A stretch of 16,962 nt of DNA. Source: JAFTYR01 sp964571375. Its GTDB lineage: Bacteria; Pseudomonadota; Gammaproteobacteria; Burkholderiales; Burkholderiaceae_F. A model generated the notes under the pieces. The model made no database searches and was not told the origin of the DNA. It worked only from the letters and a program-made list of their open reading frames with translations. The position numbers were made by a program, and so were the translations under genes. The stretch's first letter is position 1. Each line of letters begins with the position of its first letter. This document shows positions 7,577 through 13,916 of the stretch, piece by piece. The stretch is from NCBI GenBank assembly GCA_964571375.1, contig CAZNBL010000028.1, forward strand, positions 1-16,962, read 5' to 3'.

Positions 7577-8027
7577 ATGGACTGTTTAGAAATTGATGAC
7601 GTCTCGGAAGATCAGTTGCATTTCGGCGCTGAAAACGAATGCGGCTAGGTTTGTATCGCCTTCGGAGATGACAATAATTTTTGTGATTATGTCGACTGGC
7701 TTGAGCCTGTCTATGAAACCCTTCAAAAAACTTTCAATCGGAATCGAAAACGAACATTTGGGCGGCAAACTGCTTTACGCCAGGCTCGGCTCCGAACCAC
7801 CGCTTATGCACCCGAATCTACGTGCATACATGAAACAACATAAGCAGTTTTCCATCGATGATCTTGAAAACTTCCTCGACTTCAAACGACAGTCACACCG
7901 CATCAAAACCGGTGCCGGTGAAATCGTACTTTGCCGGTCTGAAGAAGTGCCGGACAAGGAACTTCAATTCCCCGTTCCGCCGCCTTCTCCGTACAACAGT
8001 ATTTTCGACGATGACGATCCCTTCTAA
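7577..8027 (+). pseudogene. Small acidic hypothetical protein gene, amber codon plus A-run frameshift
   Basis: AAAGGA (7563-7568) sits 8 nt before an ATG at 7577. The frame reads MDCLEIDDVSEDQLHFGAEN... for 23 residues, meets TAG at 7646-7648, then continues with protein-like sequence (VCIAFGDDNNFCDYVDWLEP) up to an A6 run at 7725-7730. There the coherent reading moves to the next frame (LSIGIENEHLGGKLLYARLG...) and ends IFDDDDPF at TAA 8025-8027. With one A less, the gene would be 150 codons including the stop. The restored product would be about 149 acidic residues, with a proline-rich stretch (PVPPPSPY) near the C-terminus. I do not recognise the family. The other-frame ORF that starts at 7593 lacks a ribosome binding site and its first ~45 residues look non-native. 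Confidence 0.65.
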
Positions 8028-8087
8028 AAACCGCAATCCTCTGTAGAAGCTATTTTCAGCATCTCTACTCAGGTGGAACCTTGTCGT

Positions 8088-8363
8088 ATCCACCAACCGA
8101 CTGATCCTAACGAATAATTCGCAGGATTCCTCGGGTACTGTCCGGGCTTTTGTTGCCGCCTTATCCGACCCCGTATTGAAATCGGAGGCTGCGGACAACC
8201 GCTGACCCGGTTTCTCCTCGGACTCAACGGAGCTATCCCGCAGGAGAGACACCTCTCCGACCCGGCAGAGCAGCCGGAGAGGTCTCCGCTGATACCTGTC
8301 GTATGTTTACGCTTCCGTCCTTGACGCCGTGTTGTCATCGGCGGAACCTTTAAAGACGGTTCA
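8088..8363 (-). ncRNA. Candidate omega/reRNA scaffold, distal copy 1
   Basis: On the minus strand this 276-base block runs from 8363 to 8088 and is about 90% identical to the block at 8489-8765, with unit spacing of about 402 bases. It lacks its own tnpB immediately 5'. Stem elements visible on the minus strand are CGCCG/CGGCG, CCTCTCCG/CGGAGAGG, GGTTG-TCCG-CAGCC and TCCGA/TCGGA, plus a final hairpin with arms ATCCT...AGGAT and GCGAAT/ATTCGT. It ends CAGTCGGTTGGTGGAT. The next ~20 nt (minus, 8087 to about 8068) begin ACGACAAGGTTCC and would be the guide. A guide-RNA role is inferred from position 3' of a TnpB gene. Confidence 0.55.
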
Positions 8364-8488
8364 TGTCTTTCTGTTCTTCAAACACCGGAAACTATCCGGG
8401 TTCAGTCGTATTCTTTATGACCCGCATTGCGGGCAACCTTACACTTGCTTAAGCGATCGCGCTTTATCTTCAACGGAAGACCTGACTG
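8364..8488. other. 125-base spacer between the two RNA copies
   Basis: It contains two small perfect hairpins, CCGGA-AACTA-TCCGG (8385-8399) and CCCGC-ATT-GCGGG (8421-8433), and the abutting palindromes GCTTAAGC and GCGATCGC at about 8447-8460. Its right-hand end (minus-strand side leading into copy 1) weakly resembles the end of tnpB, hinting that copy 1 once followed another tnpB. The left-hand end (minus, from 8488) would be the guide of copy 2. Confidence 0.5.
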
Positions 8489-8765
8489 ATCCACCAACCG
8501 ACTGCTCCTGCAAATAAATTAGCAGGATTCCTCGGATACCGCCCGGGCTTTTGCTGCCGCCTTATCCGACCCCGTAAAGAAATCGGAGGTTGCGGACAAC
8601 CGCTGACCCGGCTTCTCCTCGGACTCAACGGAGCTATCCCGCAGGGGAGACACCTCTCCGACCCGGCAGAGCAGCCTGAGACGAATCTCCGCTGATACCT
8701 GTCGTGTGTTTACGCTTCCGTTCTTAACGCCGTGTTGTCATCGGCGGAACCTTTAAGGCGGTTCA
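8489..8765 (-). ncRNA. Candidate omega/reRNA scaffold, proximal copy 2 next to tnpB
   Basis: Begins 14 bases after the tnpB stop codon, on the same strand, exactly where TnpB guide RNAs (right-end RNAs) are expected. On the minus strand it starts GAACCGCCTTAAAGGTTC, a hairpin, then CGCCG/CGGCG, conserved TGCTCTGCCGGGTCGGAGAG, GGTTG-TCCG-CAACC and TCCGA/TCGGA stems. The last hairpin is TCCTGC/GCAGGA, where copy 1 uses other bases but still pairs. It ends in the same CAGTCGGTTGGTGGAT, presumably the element's right end. The candidate guide is minus 8488 to about 8469, beginning CAGTCAGGTCTTCC. Confidence 0.62.
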
Positions 8766-8779
8766 AACCTCTTTATTTT

Positions 8780-10264
8780 TCAGAAAATTCCAAACTTTCT
8801 GTCGCAGGAACCGAGCACCTCGGACTGCGTTTTCAGGAAATTTTCCCAATCCTCGCGACATGCGTCGCGATCGATTGCATCCAGATTTTCTCCCGTTACA
8901 TGAGCAATCAAAAATGCCGAATACAAATCTCGCTGGACCCGCTTCCCTTCAATTACCGCCCATCGCTCGCTCAGACGCTTCTTAGTACAAAGGCCGCTCG
9001 AATGATCAAACTGACTCGCCTTAACCTTGAACGAGTTCACCCGCCTGATACTCTTTCCGAGGCATCCGAGTTTCATATCCAGAATATCCAGAAGCATTTC
9101 CGGCGCCCTCTGCGCAATCGTCTTTCCGTAGCGTTTTTTCTTCTGAACACCGCCGTCTTTGCGGCTCATCTTTGTCTTTTTAGAGCGACGCGCCCAGGAC
9201 GTCACCGGGGTATCTTCGACCAAAATATTGGTACTCAGAGCGATGATCCGATTGGCTGTTTTTTCATGGGACTGCTTTCGAATGGCCGCCTGCTTCCGGA
9301 ACAACTCCCTTGCCTTGACGTAAAGCTTTTCGCAACGCTTCGAGTGAACAAATTTCGCTCCTTTTCTAATCGTTCCGTTCCCGTTGTAAGCATCGGGATT
9401 TGTCGCACGGCGGGAGCGGTCAATCGCTCTGTAAATACGTCGAATTTCTTTGTCGATGTTTTCGCAGTCAGGCGCGAGTTCCTCGATGATCGCCTTATCC
9501 CGAGTCCAGGCCACCAGCGTTGAAGGGGAAAGGTCAATACCGAAGGGCCGAACCTCAGACCCCGCCTTTCTGTCCTTCAACGGTGGTGTTCCTTCCTTAA
9601 TCGCCTGGATAAAAAGCCTCTTTTCTCCGCGAATCTCCCGAATAAAAAGACGAATGAACTTTGTCCGATCCAGGAATGTCTGCTCTGCATACGTATCGTT
9701 TCGACGAACAATAATCGGCATACGCATTGTCGGCGCTCCTAAAGCCGGCCATACCACTGTCGTCCCGACCAATCGCAATCCGTCGCGGCTGGTTTTATTT
9801 TCGATAGTGATAAATTCTCCGCGCTTCTTAAATCTTACTTTTTTTGCATTTCCGTAGCGCCATCTATCGAACACCCGCCAGGCAAAGGTTGCAGTTTTCT
9901 GCATTTGATTGGAGCCGAGCGGAATATTCATGTGCTTCGACACATTCAGTGCATAAGCATGCAGACAATATTCCGTCAGTCCAGCAGCCTTTTCGATCTT
10001 ACGGTTTTCATCCCGAAGAACCTTTACCCTAGCTTTGTTCTCCGCAGTTGCCGCAGACCTTTTCGTGAGCTTCAAAAGCTCGCAAAGATTCTTCTGCCAC
10101 TGCGGATCGGCTTGCAGACCGCGATGCAACTTAAAGCAGTGCGAGAGGCAGGTGTTGTATACCTGACGGGCGCCTTCCATGCGACGTTCGATCTCATGGA
10201 AATCGGCCGCACCGGCGCTTACCTCAAAGGTGACCGTGTAATTTCCGGTATCAGATTTATTCAT
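8780..10264 (-). CDS. tnpB: TnpB-family RNA-guided nuclease, zinc-ribbon-less variant
   Basis: TnpB proteins are RuvC nucleases that use a transposon-end RNA to cut DNA and help maintain IS200/IS605 elements. With the ATG at 10264 the product is 494 residues. RuvC-I is FGIDLSPSTLVAW (D244), RuvC-II ILVEDTPVTSW (E350) and RuvC-III QRDLYSAFLI (D446), so the catalytic triad is intact. The bridge-like stretch IDKEIRRIYRAIDRSRRATNP precedes a basic KKKRYGK region. Between RuvC-II and III, canonical TnpB has two CxxC pairs; here only one cysteine is seen (SQFDHSSGLCTKK, then SERWAVIEGKRV), so no zinc ribbon. From memory this matches a gut-bacterial TnpB branch ending QRDLYSAFLI. The ATG is preceded by AAGGTG at good spacing; a GTG at 10285 gives 7 more residues but has poor spacing. 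It lies antiparallel to genes on its left and parallel to the tonB group. Confidence 0.85.
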   Translation of the reverse strand: MNKSDTGNYTVTFEVSAGAADFHEIERRMEGARQVYNTCLSHCFKLHRGLQADPQWQKNLCELLKLTKRSAATAENKARVKVLRDENRKIEKAAGLTEYCLHAYALNVSKHMNIPLGSNQMQKTATFAWRVFDRWRYGNAKKVRFKKRGEFITIENKTSRDGLRLVGTTVVWPALGAPTMRMPIIVRRNDTYAEQTFLDRTKFIRLFIREIRGEKRLFIQAIKEGTPPLKDRKAGSEVRPFGIDLSPSTLVAWTRDKAIIEELAPDCENIDKEIRRIYRAIDRSRRATNPDAYNGNGTIRKGAKFVHSKRCEKLYVKARELFRKQAAIRKQSHEKTANRIIALSTNILVEDTPVTSWARRSKKTKMSRKDGGVQKKKRYGKTIAQRAPEMLLDILDMKLGCLGKSIRRVNSFKVKASQFDHSSGLCTKKRLSERWAVIEGKRVQRDLYSAFLIAHVTGENLDAIDRDACREDWENFLKTQSEVLGSCDRKFGIF

Positions 10265-10285
10265 ATTTTTCACCTTCAAGTCCAC

Positions 10286-10607
10286 CCCTCAACATCACTC
10301 ATATCGCTTGCTTTTTTCAACCCTAACACTACTTTTTGACTTAATCAAGCCGAAATCAGCCGACCGCTTTTGCTGCGACAAAAGTTGGCGCACGATGATT
10401 TATCATCTGATTATTATGAATTTTTTCGTTATTTTTGTAATTCAGAACACGTGTGCCGGTTCATTTCATGCCTTTAAATTTTTCCTTATAGGAAAAATTT
10501 CAGGCATTGATTTAAACCCCACCATTTAATCAAATAACCAAATACTGAAAAAATGATTTTGAGAACTGAGACAAAGAACGCCAACTATTGCTTGGCAAAG
10601 TAAAATT
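10286..10607. other. AT-rich gene-free stretch between tnpB and tonB terminator; long hairpin
   Basis: No credible coding frame. The main structure is an imperfect palindrome at 10468-10507: ATGCCT and AAATTTTTCC pair with GGAAAAATTT and AGGCAT around the loop TTATA, interrupted only by TT against C. A smaller palindrome GATGAT-TT-ATCATC lies at 10394-10407. Subterminal hairpins are typical of IS200/IS605 left ends, so this may be the left end of the tnpB element; it is not followed by a U-run on either strand. Confidence 0.5.
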
Positions 10608-10649
10608 CAAAAAATATCGGCACCGAAAATTCTGTTTTCCGATGCCGAT
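10608..10649 (-). terminator. Terminator of the exbB-exbD-tonB gene group
   Basis: On the minus strand ATCGGCATCGGAAAA pairs with TTTTCGGTGCCGAT (10616-10649; one mismatch, one bulge) and is followed by ATTTTTTG. It lies about 20 bases after the tonB stop. Confidence 0.85.
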
Positions 10650-10668
10650 AAAACGAATCGATATACCC

Positions 10669-11193
10669 TTACAACTTGAATTGGTATCGAACTTCCTGAA
10701 GAACGACCAAAGGATGAAGTCCGGTCGAAGGCGGACGTTTCACTTTTCCGCTGCAGGCTCTGACCGCCTCTGCAGCCGCCCGATCGAGGAGTTCGCGCCC
10801 CGAAGAACTCCTTAATTTCACCGAAGAAAAAGTTCCGTCGGATTCGATTTGAAAGGCGATTGAAGCAATACCGATGAGGTCGCGGCTACCGTCCAAAAGA
10901 AAGCGGTGCGCATGGACGCAGTCGGAGATATCGGCAAGATACTGCTGATAAATCTGACGCTTTTTATCGGCTACTTTGCTCTGCTGCATATCCGACGAGG
11001 AAACGCTCTCAATGCCGAGAGCCGTATCGGAGTCGTGCACCGCAATGTCGGCGTTTTCTATGTGAATGACGACACTTTGATAGGAAAGCTCGCCTTCCCA
11101 TTTGACCGATCTCAAAGCCAGAATACCGACAGCATGCAGCATCAAAGCAATGCCCACGCCGATTGCAAAGGTATTCATCTCATCACGGATCAT
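10669..11193 (-). CDS. tonB: TonB-like energy transducer, short form
   Basis: TonB couples the proton motive force harvested by ExbB-ExbD to outer-membrane receptors. This 174-residue protein has one N-terminal membrane anchor (about residues 8-28) with a histidine at position 20, as in the conserved TonB/TolA helix. A short linker without the usual proline-rich spacer follows, then a TonB C-terminal-like domain (about 85-174) containing GIASIAFQIESDGTFSSVKLRSSSGRELLDRAAAEAVRAC, ending PLVVLQEVRYQFKL. The start ATG overlaps the exbD stop by 4 nt (ATGA), a translational-coupling overlap. A terminator follows. The missing Pro-rich rod suggests a shorter periplasmic reach than classical TonB. 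TolA-like assignment is less likely from the C-terminal domain. Confidence 0.85.
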   Translation of the reverse strand: MIRDEMNTFAIGVGIALMLHAVGILALRSVKWEGELSYQSVVIHIENADIAVHDSDTALGIESVSSSDMQQSKVADKKRQIYQQYLADISDCVHAHRFLLDGSRDLIGIASIAFQIESDGTFSSVKLRSSSGRELLDRAAAEAVRACSGKVKRPPSTGLHPLVVLQEVRYQFKL

Positions 11194-11603
11194 GGCGAGA
11201 CCTTCGGAGACGTTGCTACGTGCAGCTTTTCACCGCCGTGCTGCCGCACGACATCGACCAGATAAATCAATTCGCCGGAAGGCGACTCAGGATCGGCCAT
11301 CACTACAATCTGACCGGGCTTGGATTTGAGCTGAGCCACCGCCAGAACCAGACGGTCCGATAGTTCATCCTTCTTCGTCGGCACTCCGTCAAACGTGAAG
11401 GAGCCGTCCTTATGCAGCCTTATCTCCACAACGTGGCCTGCAAGTGCAGAACCGGTCTTTGCGCTCGGTAAATTAAAATCGATCGAATGCACCGCAAAGC
11501 TTGCGGCAAGGATAAAGAAAATCAGAAGGATAAATACGACGTCGATGAGTGAAGTCAGATCAAAGTCATCGTCCTTCGGCAGGCTCGGAGCTACCTTAAT
11601 CAC
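11190..11603 (-). CDS. exbD: ExbD/TolR biopolymer transport protein
   Basis: A 137-residue single-pass membrane protein. Residues 15-40 (DLTSLIDVVFILLIFFILAASFAV) form the transmembrane helix with the proton-conducting aspartate D21, followed by a periplasmic ExbD/TolR domain (KDGSFTFDGVPTKKDEL, then GQIVVMADPESPSGELIYLVDVVRQHG). The start is GTG at 11603, with AGGAG 6 nt upstream; it overlaps exbB by 8 nt and tonB by 4 nt. ExbD forms the stator complex with ExbB. Confidence 0.93.
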   Translation of the reverse strand: MIKVAPSLPKDDDFDLTSLIDVVFILLIFFILAASFAVHSIDFNLPSAKTGSALAGHVVEIRLHKDGSFTFDGVPTKKDELSDRLVLAVAQLKSKPGQIVVMADPESPSGELIYLVDVVRQHGGEKLHVATSPKVSP

Positions 11604-12207
11604 GGTCGGCTCCTTTGCCCTCCTTTTTGATCAGGCAGGCCGTTGTTGCCAGTCGGCTCAAAATATTCAGACGCTTCTCTTCTGCAGAGAGAAAGACCCT
11701 GTAAAGAATGATCGCAGGGATCGCAATAATAAGACCGGTCGCAGTCGTAATCAGCGCCTGCCAGATACCGTCGGCAAGCACTTCCATATTGATGCCGGAA
11801 GCTGAATGCGCAACTACGGCAAACGTCTGAATCATACCGATTACCGTACCGAGCAGACCGAGCAGAGGGGCTACCTTGGAGAGCGTCAGCAGAAAGGCCA
11901 GACGACGCTCTAAGTAAGTACGCACTTCCAGTAAAGATCCTTCTAATTCACTCTCATAGCGCGCATAGGATACAGATGCACACAGCGATTCTTTAAAGCC
12001 GCCGAGCCATGCGTACGGAGCTAAAAGTTCCCCCGCCTCTTCTGCCGAACCTTTTTCAAGCGATTTGCGCACGGAGTTAAGTACATCCTCTCCCGGCATC
12101 GGATTCCAGCAGTAAACCAACATACGGTCGACAACGATCGCCAAAACCAACACTGAAATCAGAAGAAGCGGCACCATAATCCAGCCGCCGGCCATGATCA
12201 AAGACAT
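11596..12207 (-). CDS. exbB: ExbB/TolQ/MotA-family proton channel protein
   Basis: A 203-residue protein with three membrane segments at about 8-29, 105-131 and 150-172 and a cytoplasmic loop between the first two. The family signature KVAPLLGLLGTVIGMIQTF is at 111-129, and the third helix TTATGLIIAIPAII carries the conserved polar threonines lining the proton path. AGGAGG 5 nt before the ATG is a strong ribosome binding site, located inside the end of the preceding GTPase gene (10-nt overlap). It works with ExbD and TonB encoded directly after it. Confidence 0.95.
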   Translation of the reverse strand: MSLIMAGGWIMVPLLLISVLVLAIVVDRMLVYCWNPMPGEDVLNSVRKSLEKGSAEEAGELLAPYAWLGGFKESLCASVSYARYESELEGSLLEVRTYLERRLAFLLTLSKVAPLLGLLGTVIGMIQTFAVVAHSASGINMEVLADGIWQALITTATGLIIAIPAIILYRVFLSAEEKRLNILSRLATTACLIKKEGKGADRD

Positions 12208-13874
12208 CTCACCCTCCTGATTTCCGTAGTTGCATCCGGGGCTCTCAGCCCCTTACCGATGATTGTAAGAACATTATCCTGAATCGGGAATGAGTCATCG
12301 GCTGCACTGATCGTGAGCACGCCGTCCGTGAACTGCACATTGCAACGGCCCTTTTCAGCAATCTCAATTACACCTTTTGCGCGATAAATATGGTCGCCGC
12401 AGGAAGAAATCAACTGACCGACAGCCTCCAAGGCAACCGCCTCGGGAACATTCAGAACGAAAGTCTCGTAAACACTTCCTTTTTGCGGCTTCATGCGGGA
12501 GCCGTGGTTATTCAGAAGCAAAGAGAAGTGTTCCGGATCTCTCTTATGCGAAGTAAACGCACCGTACTTCTTATCAAGCCAATGATTAAAGAAACTGTCC
12601 AGCGCAGCAAAATTCGTCGAACCGTTTTCGGCAAACAAAAGCATCGCATCCGGATTGAGCGCACGCAACTGCTGCTCGAGCGCACAAACCTTTTCATGAG
12701 CGCAAACTTCGACCTTGCTGCAAATCAGCACATCGGCTCTTTGAATTTGAGAAAGTCTCAGCTCGTCATCCAGGTACTCCGGATGTTCCGTGAGGTTAAC
12801 TGCATCGACAACCGACACCACCAAACCCGGATTGACGATATCTTTCAGTTCGTCGAGCGAGCGGAGAATATTGTCCGGATTAGCGAGCCCCGTCGTTTCC
12901 AAAATAATCTGATCGGCTGGCGTCGTTTCAATAAGTCGCAGCACACCGGGTCGCAGGCTGTCAGCAAGCGAACAACAGATACATCCGTCATTTAATCCTT
13001 CCACCCGGGTTTCGCTGCCGAGAACAGCTGCGTCGAGATCCACCTCACCGAATTCATTTTGAATAACACCGGTAAAGCGTTCTCTGGTATGAAGGAAGTT
13101 CAGCCAATTCTGCAGGAATGTCGTCTTACCGGCTCCGAGAAATCCGCAAAGAACATGAATAATCGGCTTGCGGTTAGTGTCGATTTCATCGGGCTGATAA
13201 GCGAGCGGCACCCGCTTTAAAAGCTTCTTTCGGCTGCCGTCCTCTTCAAAAACAGGATTACCGAAATCCGTTTCCAGATATGGAGAACCGGCATCCTTAA
13301 ACCACTGCGTACGACCTTCTTCTTTAAAGACATACGCTGCCGACCGAACCAGGCACGCGTACAACGGAAGCAATATGCGAATCGGCCTCAAAGCTCGGTC
13401 TGCGGAAGCAAAAATTTGATTTTCCGTTTGCAGCGCAATGGTGAAACCAGACTTATCCAATTTGGCCGCAACAGTCAGCACCCCCATACGGAAAAGACGC
13501 ATCTCAGGAACATGTTTGGCAAGCTCACGCACCTTCTCGGTATAGTCCGGGCGCGCAGCAAACATTTGAAAGTCGCTTGGCAGCGTCTCAATATTGTCTT
13601 TCTGAGGAAACGCAAAGACTTCGAAAGAAGCTGCCAAACCGCTCTCATCAGCCTCTTCCCCTGCATAAGCCAGACCGAACACCCAGTCGCTGTTTGCAAC
13701 TTTCGCGGTCCATGCAAAGGTCTCGGCACAGGACGGTAAAAAACCTCTCCAACCCACGGCCCGAGCCTCCCGCCTTTCGAGGTGAATCTGCATCAGAATA
13801 TTGTGAAGCAGAGTGACACCCTCGCCTTGTTGGTCGGTAGAAAGAGGCCGCGGAATCAGAGAATCTAAAAGCAT
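12198..13874 (-). CDS. COG0523/CobW-type G3E GTPase with long N-terminal extension
   Basis: Proteins of this group are metallochaperone-type GTPases that deliver or insert zinc, cobalt or other metals. The 558-residue product has two parts. Residues 1 to about 232 match nothing I recognise; they are soluble and contain no obvious metal cluster. From 236 a CobW domain follows: Walker A GFLGAGKTT (244-252), the metal-binding CICC (298-301) in GLNDGCICCSL, ETTGLANP (326-333) and SVVDAVN (354-360). The usual NKxD base-recognition motif is SKVE (386-389), a divergent form. A CobW C-terminal-like domain occupies roughly 450-550. The gene ends overlapping exbB by 10 nt, so metal insertion may be linked to TonB-driven uptake (inference). 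No clear ribosome binding site stands before ATG 13874, so a later start is possible. Confidence 0.85.
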   Translation of the reverse strand: MLLDSLIPRPLSTDQQGEGVTLLHNILMQIHLERREARAVGWRGFLPSCAETFAWTAKVANSDWVFGLAYAGEEADESGLAASFEVFAFPQKDNIETLPSDFQMFAARPDYTEKVRELAKHVPEMRLFRMGVLTVAAKLDKSGFTIALQTENQIFASADRALRPIRILLPLYACLVRSAAYVFKEEGRTQWFKDAGSPYLETDFGNPVFEEDGSRKKLLKRVPLAYQPDEIDTNRKPIIHVLCGFLGAGKTTFLQNWLNFLHTRERFTGVIQNEFGEVDLDAAVLGSETRVEGLNDGCICCSLADSLRPGVLRLIETTPADQIILETTGLANPDNILRSLDELKDIVNPGLVVSVVDAVNLTEHPEYLDDELRLSQIQRADVLICSKVEVCAHEKVCALEQQLRALNPDAMLLFAENGSTNFAALDSFFNHWLDKKYGAFTSHKRDPEHFSLLLNNHGSRMKPQKGSVYETFVLNVPEAVALEAVGQLISSCGDHIYRAKGVIEIAEKGRCNVQFTDGVLTISAADDSFPIQDNVLTIIGKGLRAPDATTEIRRVRCL

Positions 13875-13883
13875 AGTTTTACG

Positions 13884-13907
13884 GCGGACCGGCTTTGACC
13901 GGCCCGC
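13884..13907 (-). other. GC-rich hairpin between the MBL gene and the GTPase gene
   Basis: GCGG-x-CCGG and CCGG-x-CCGC pair around the loop CTTTGA within the 42-base gap. No U-run follows on the minus strand, so it may stabilise the 3' end of the upstream transcript or attenuate rather than fully terminate. Confidence 0.55.
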
Positions 13908-13916
13908 ATTGATTAA

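Larger units (their letters stand above)
8489..10285 (-). mobile_element. IS1341-type (IS200/IS605 superfamily) element, tnpB only
   Basis: A tnpB-like gene with its presumptive guide-RNA right end and no Y1 transposase (tnpA) in the window, so it would depend on a transposase in trans or be immobile. The right end is put at 8489, where the similarity between the two RNA copies stops. The left end is not defined; a long hairpin at 10468-10507 may belong to it, so the real element may extend about 240 bases further. Confidence 0.6.

Noticed and set aside
7646..7648. TAG as a recoded (pyrrolysine-type) codon
   Set aside because: A second lesion (frameshift) lies downstream and nothing suggests amber recoding in this type of organism.
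7593..7721. First ~43 residues of the plus-strand frame beginning at 7593 as true coding sequence
   Set aside because: No ribosome binding site, and the alternative frame from 7577 has one and gives more protein-like sequence.
8069..8338. 89-residue minus-strand reading frame inside RNA copy 1
   Set aside because: Copy 2 has an early stop in the matching frame, and the changes between copies follow RNA pairing rather than codon position, so it is not a conserved protein.
8088..8765. CRISPR array
   Set aside because: Only two units of ~277 bases with a 125-base spacer and no cas genes; too long for CRISPR repeats.
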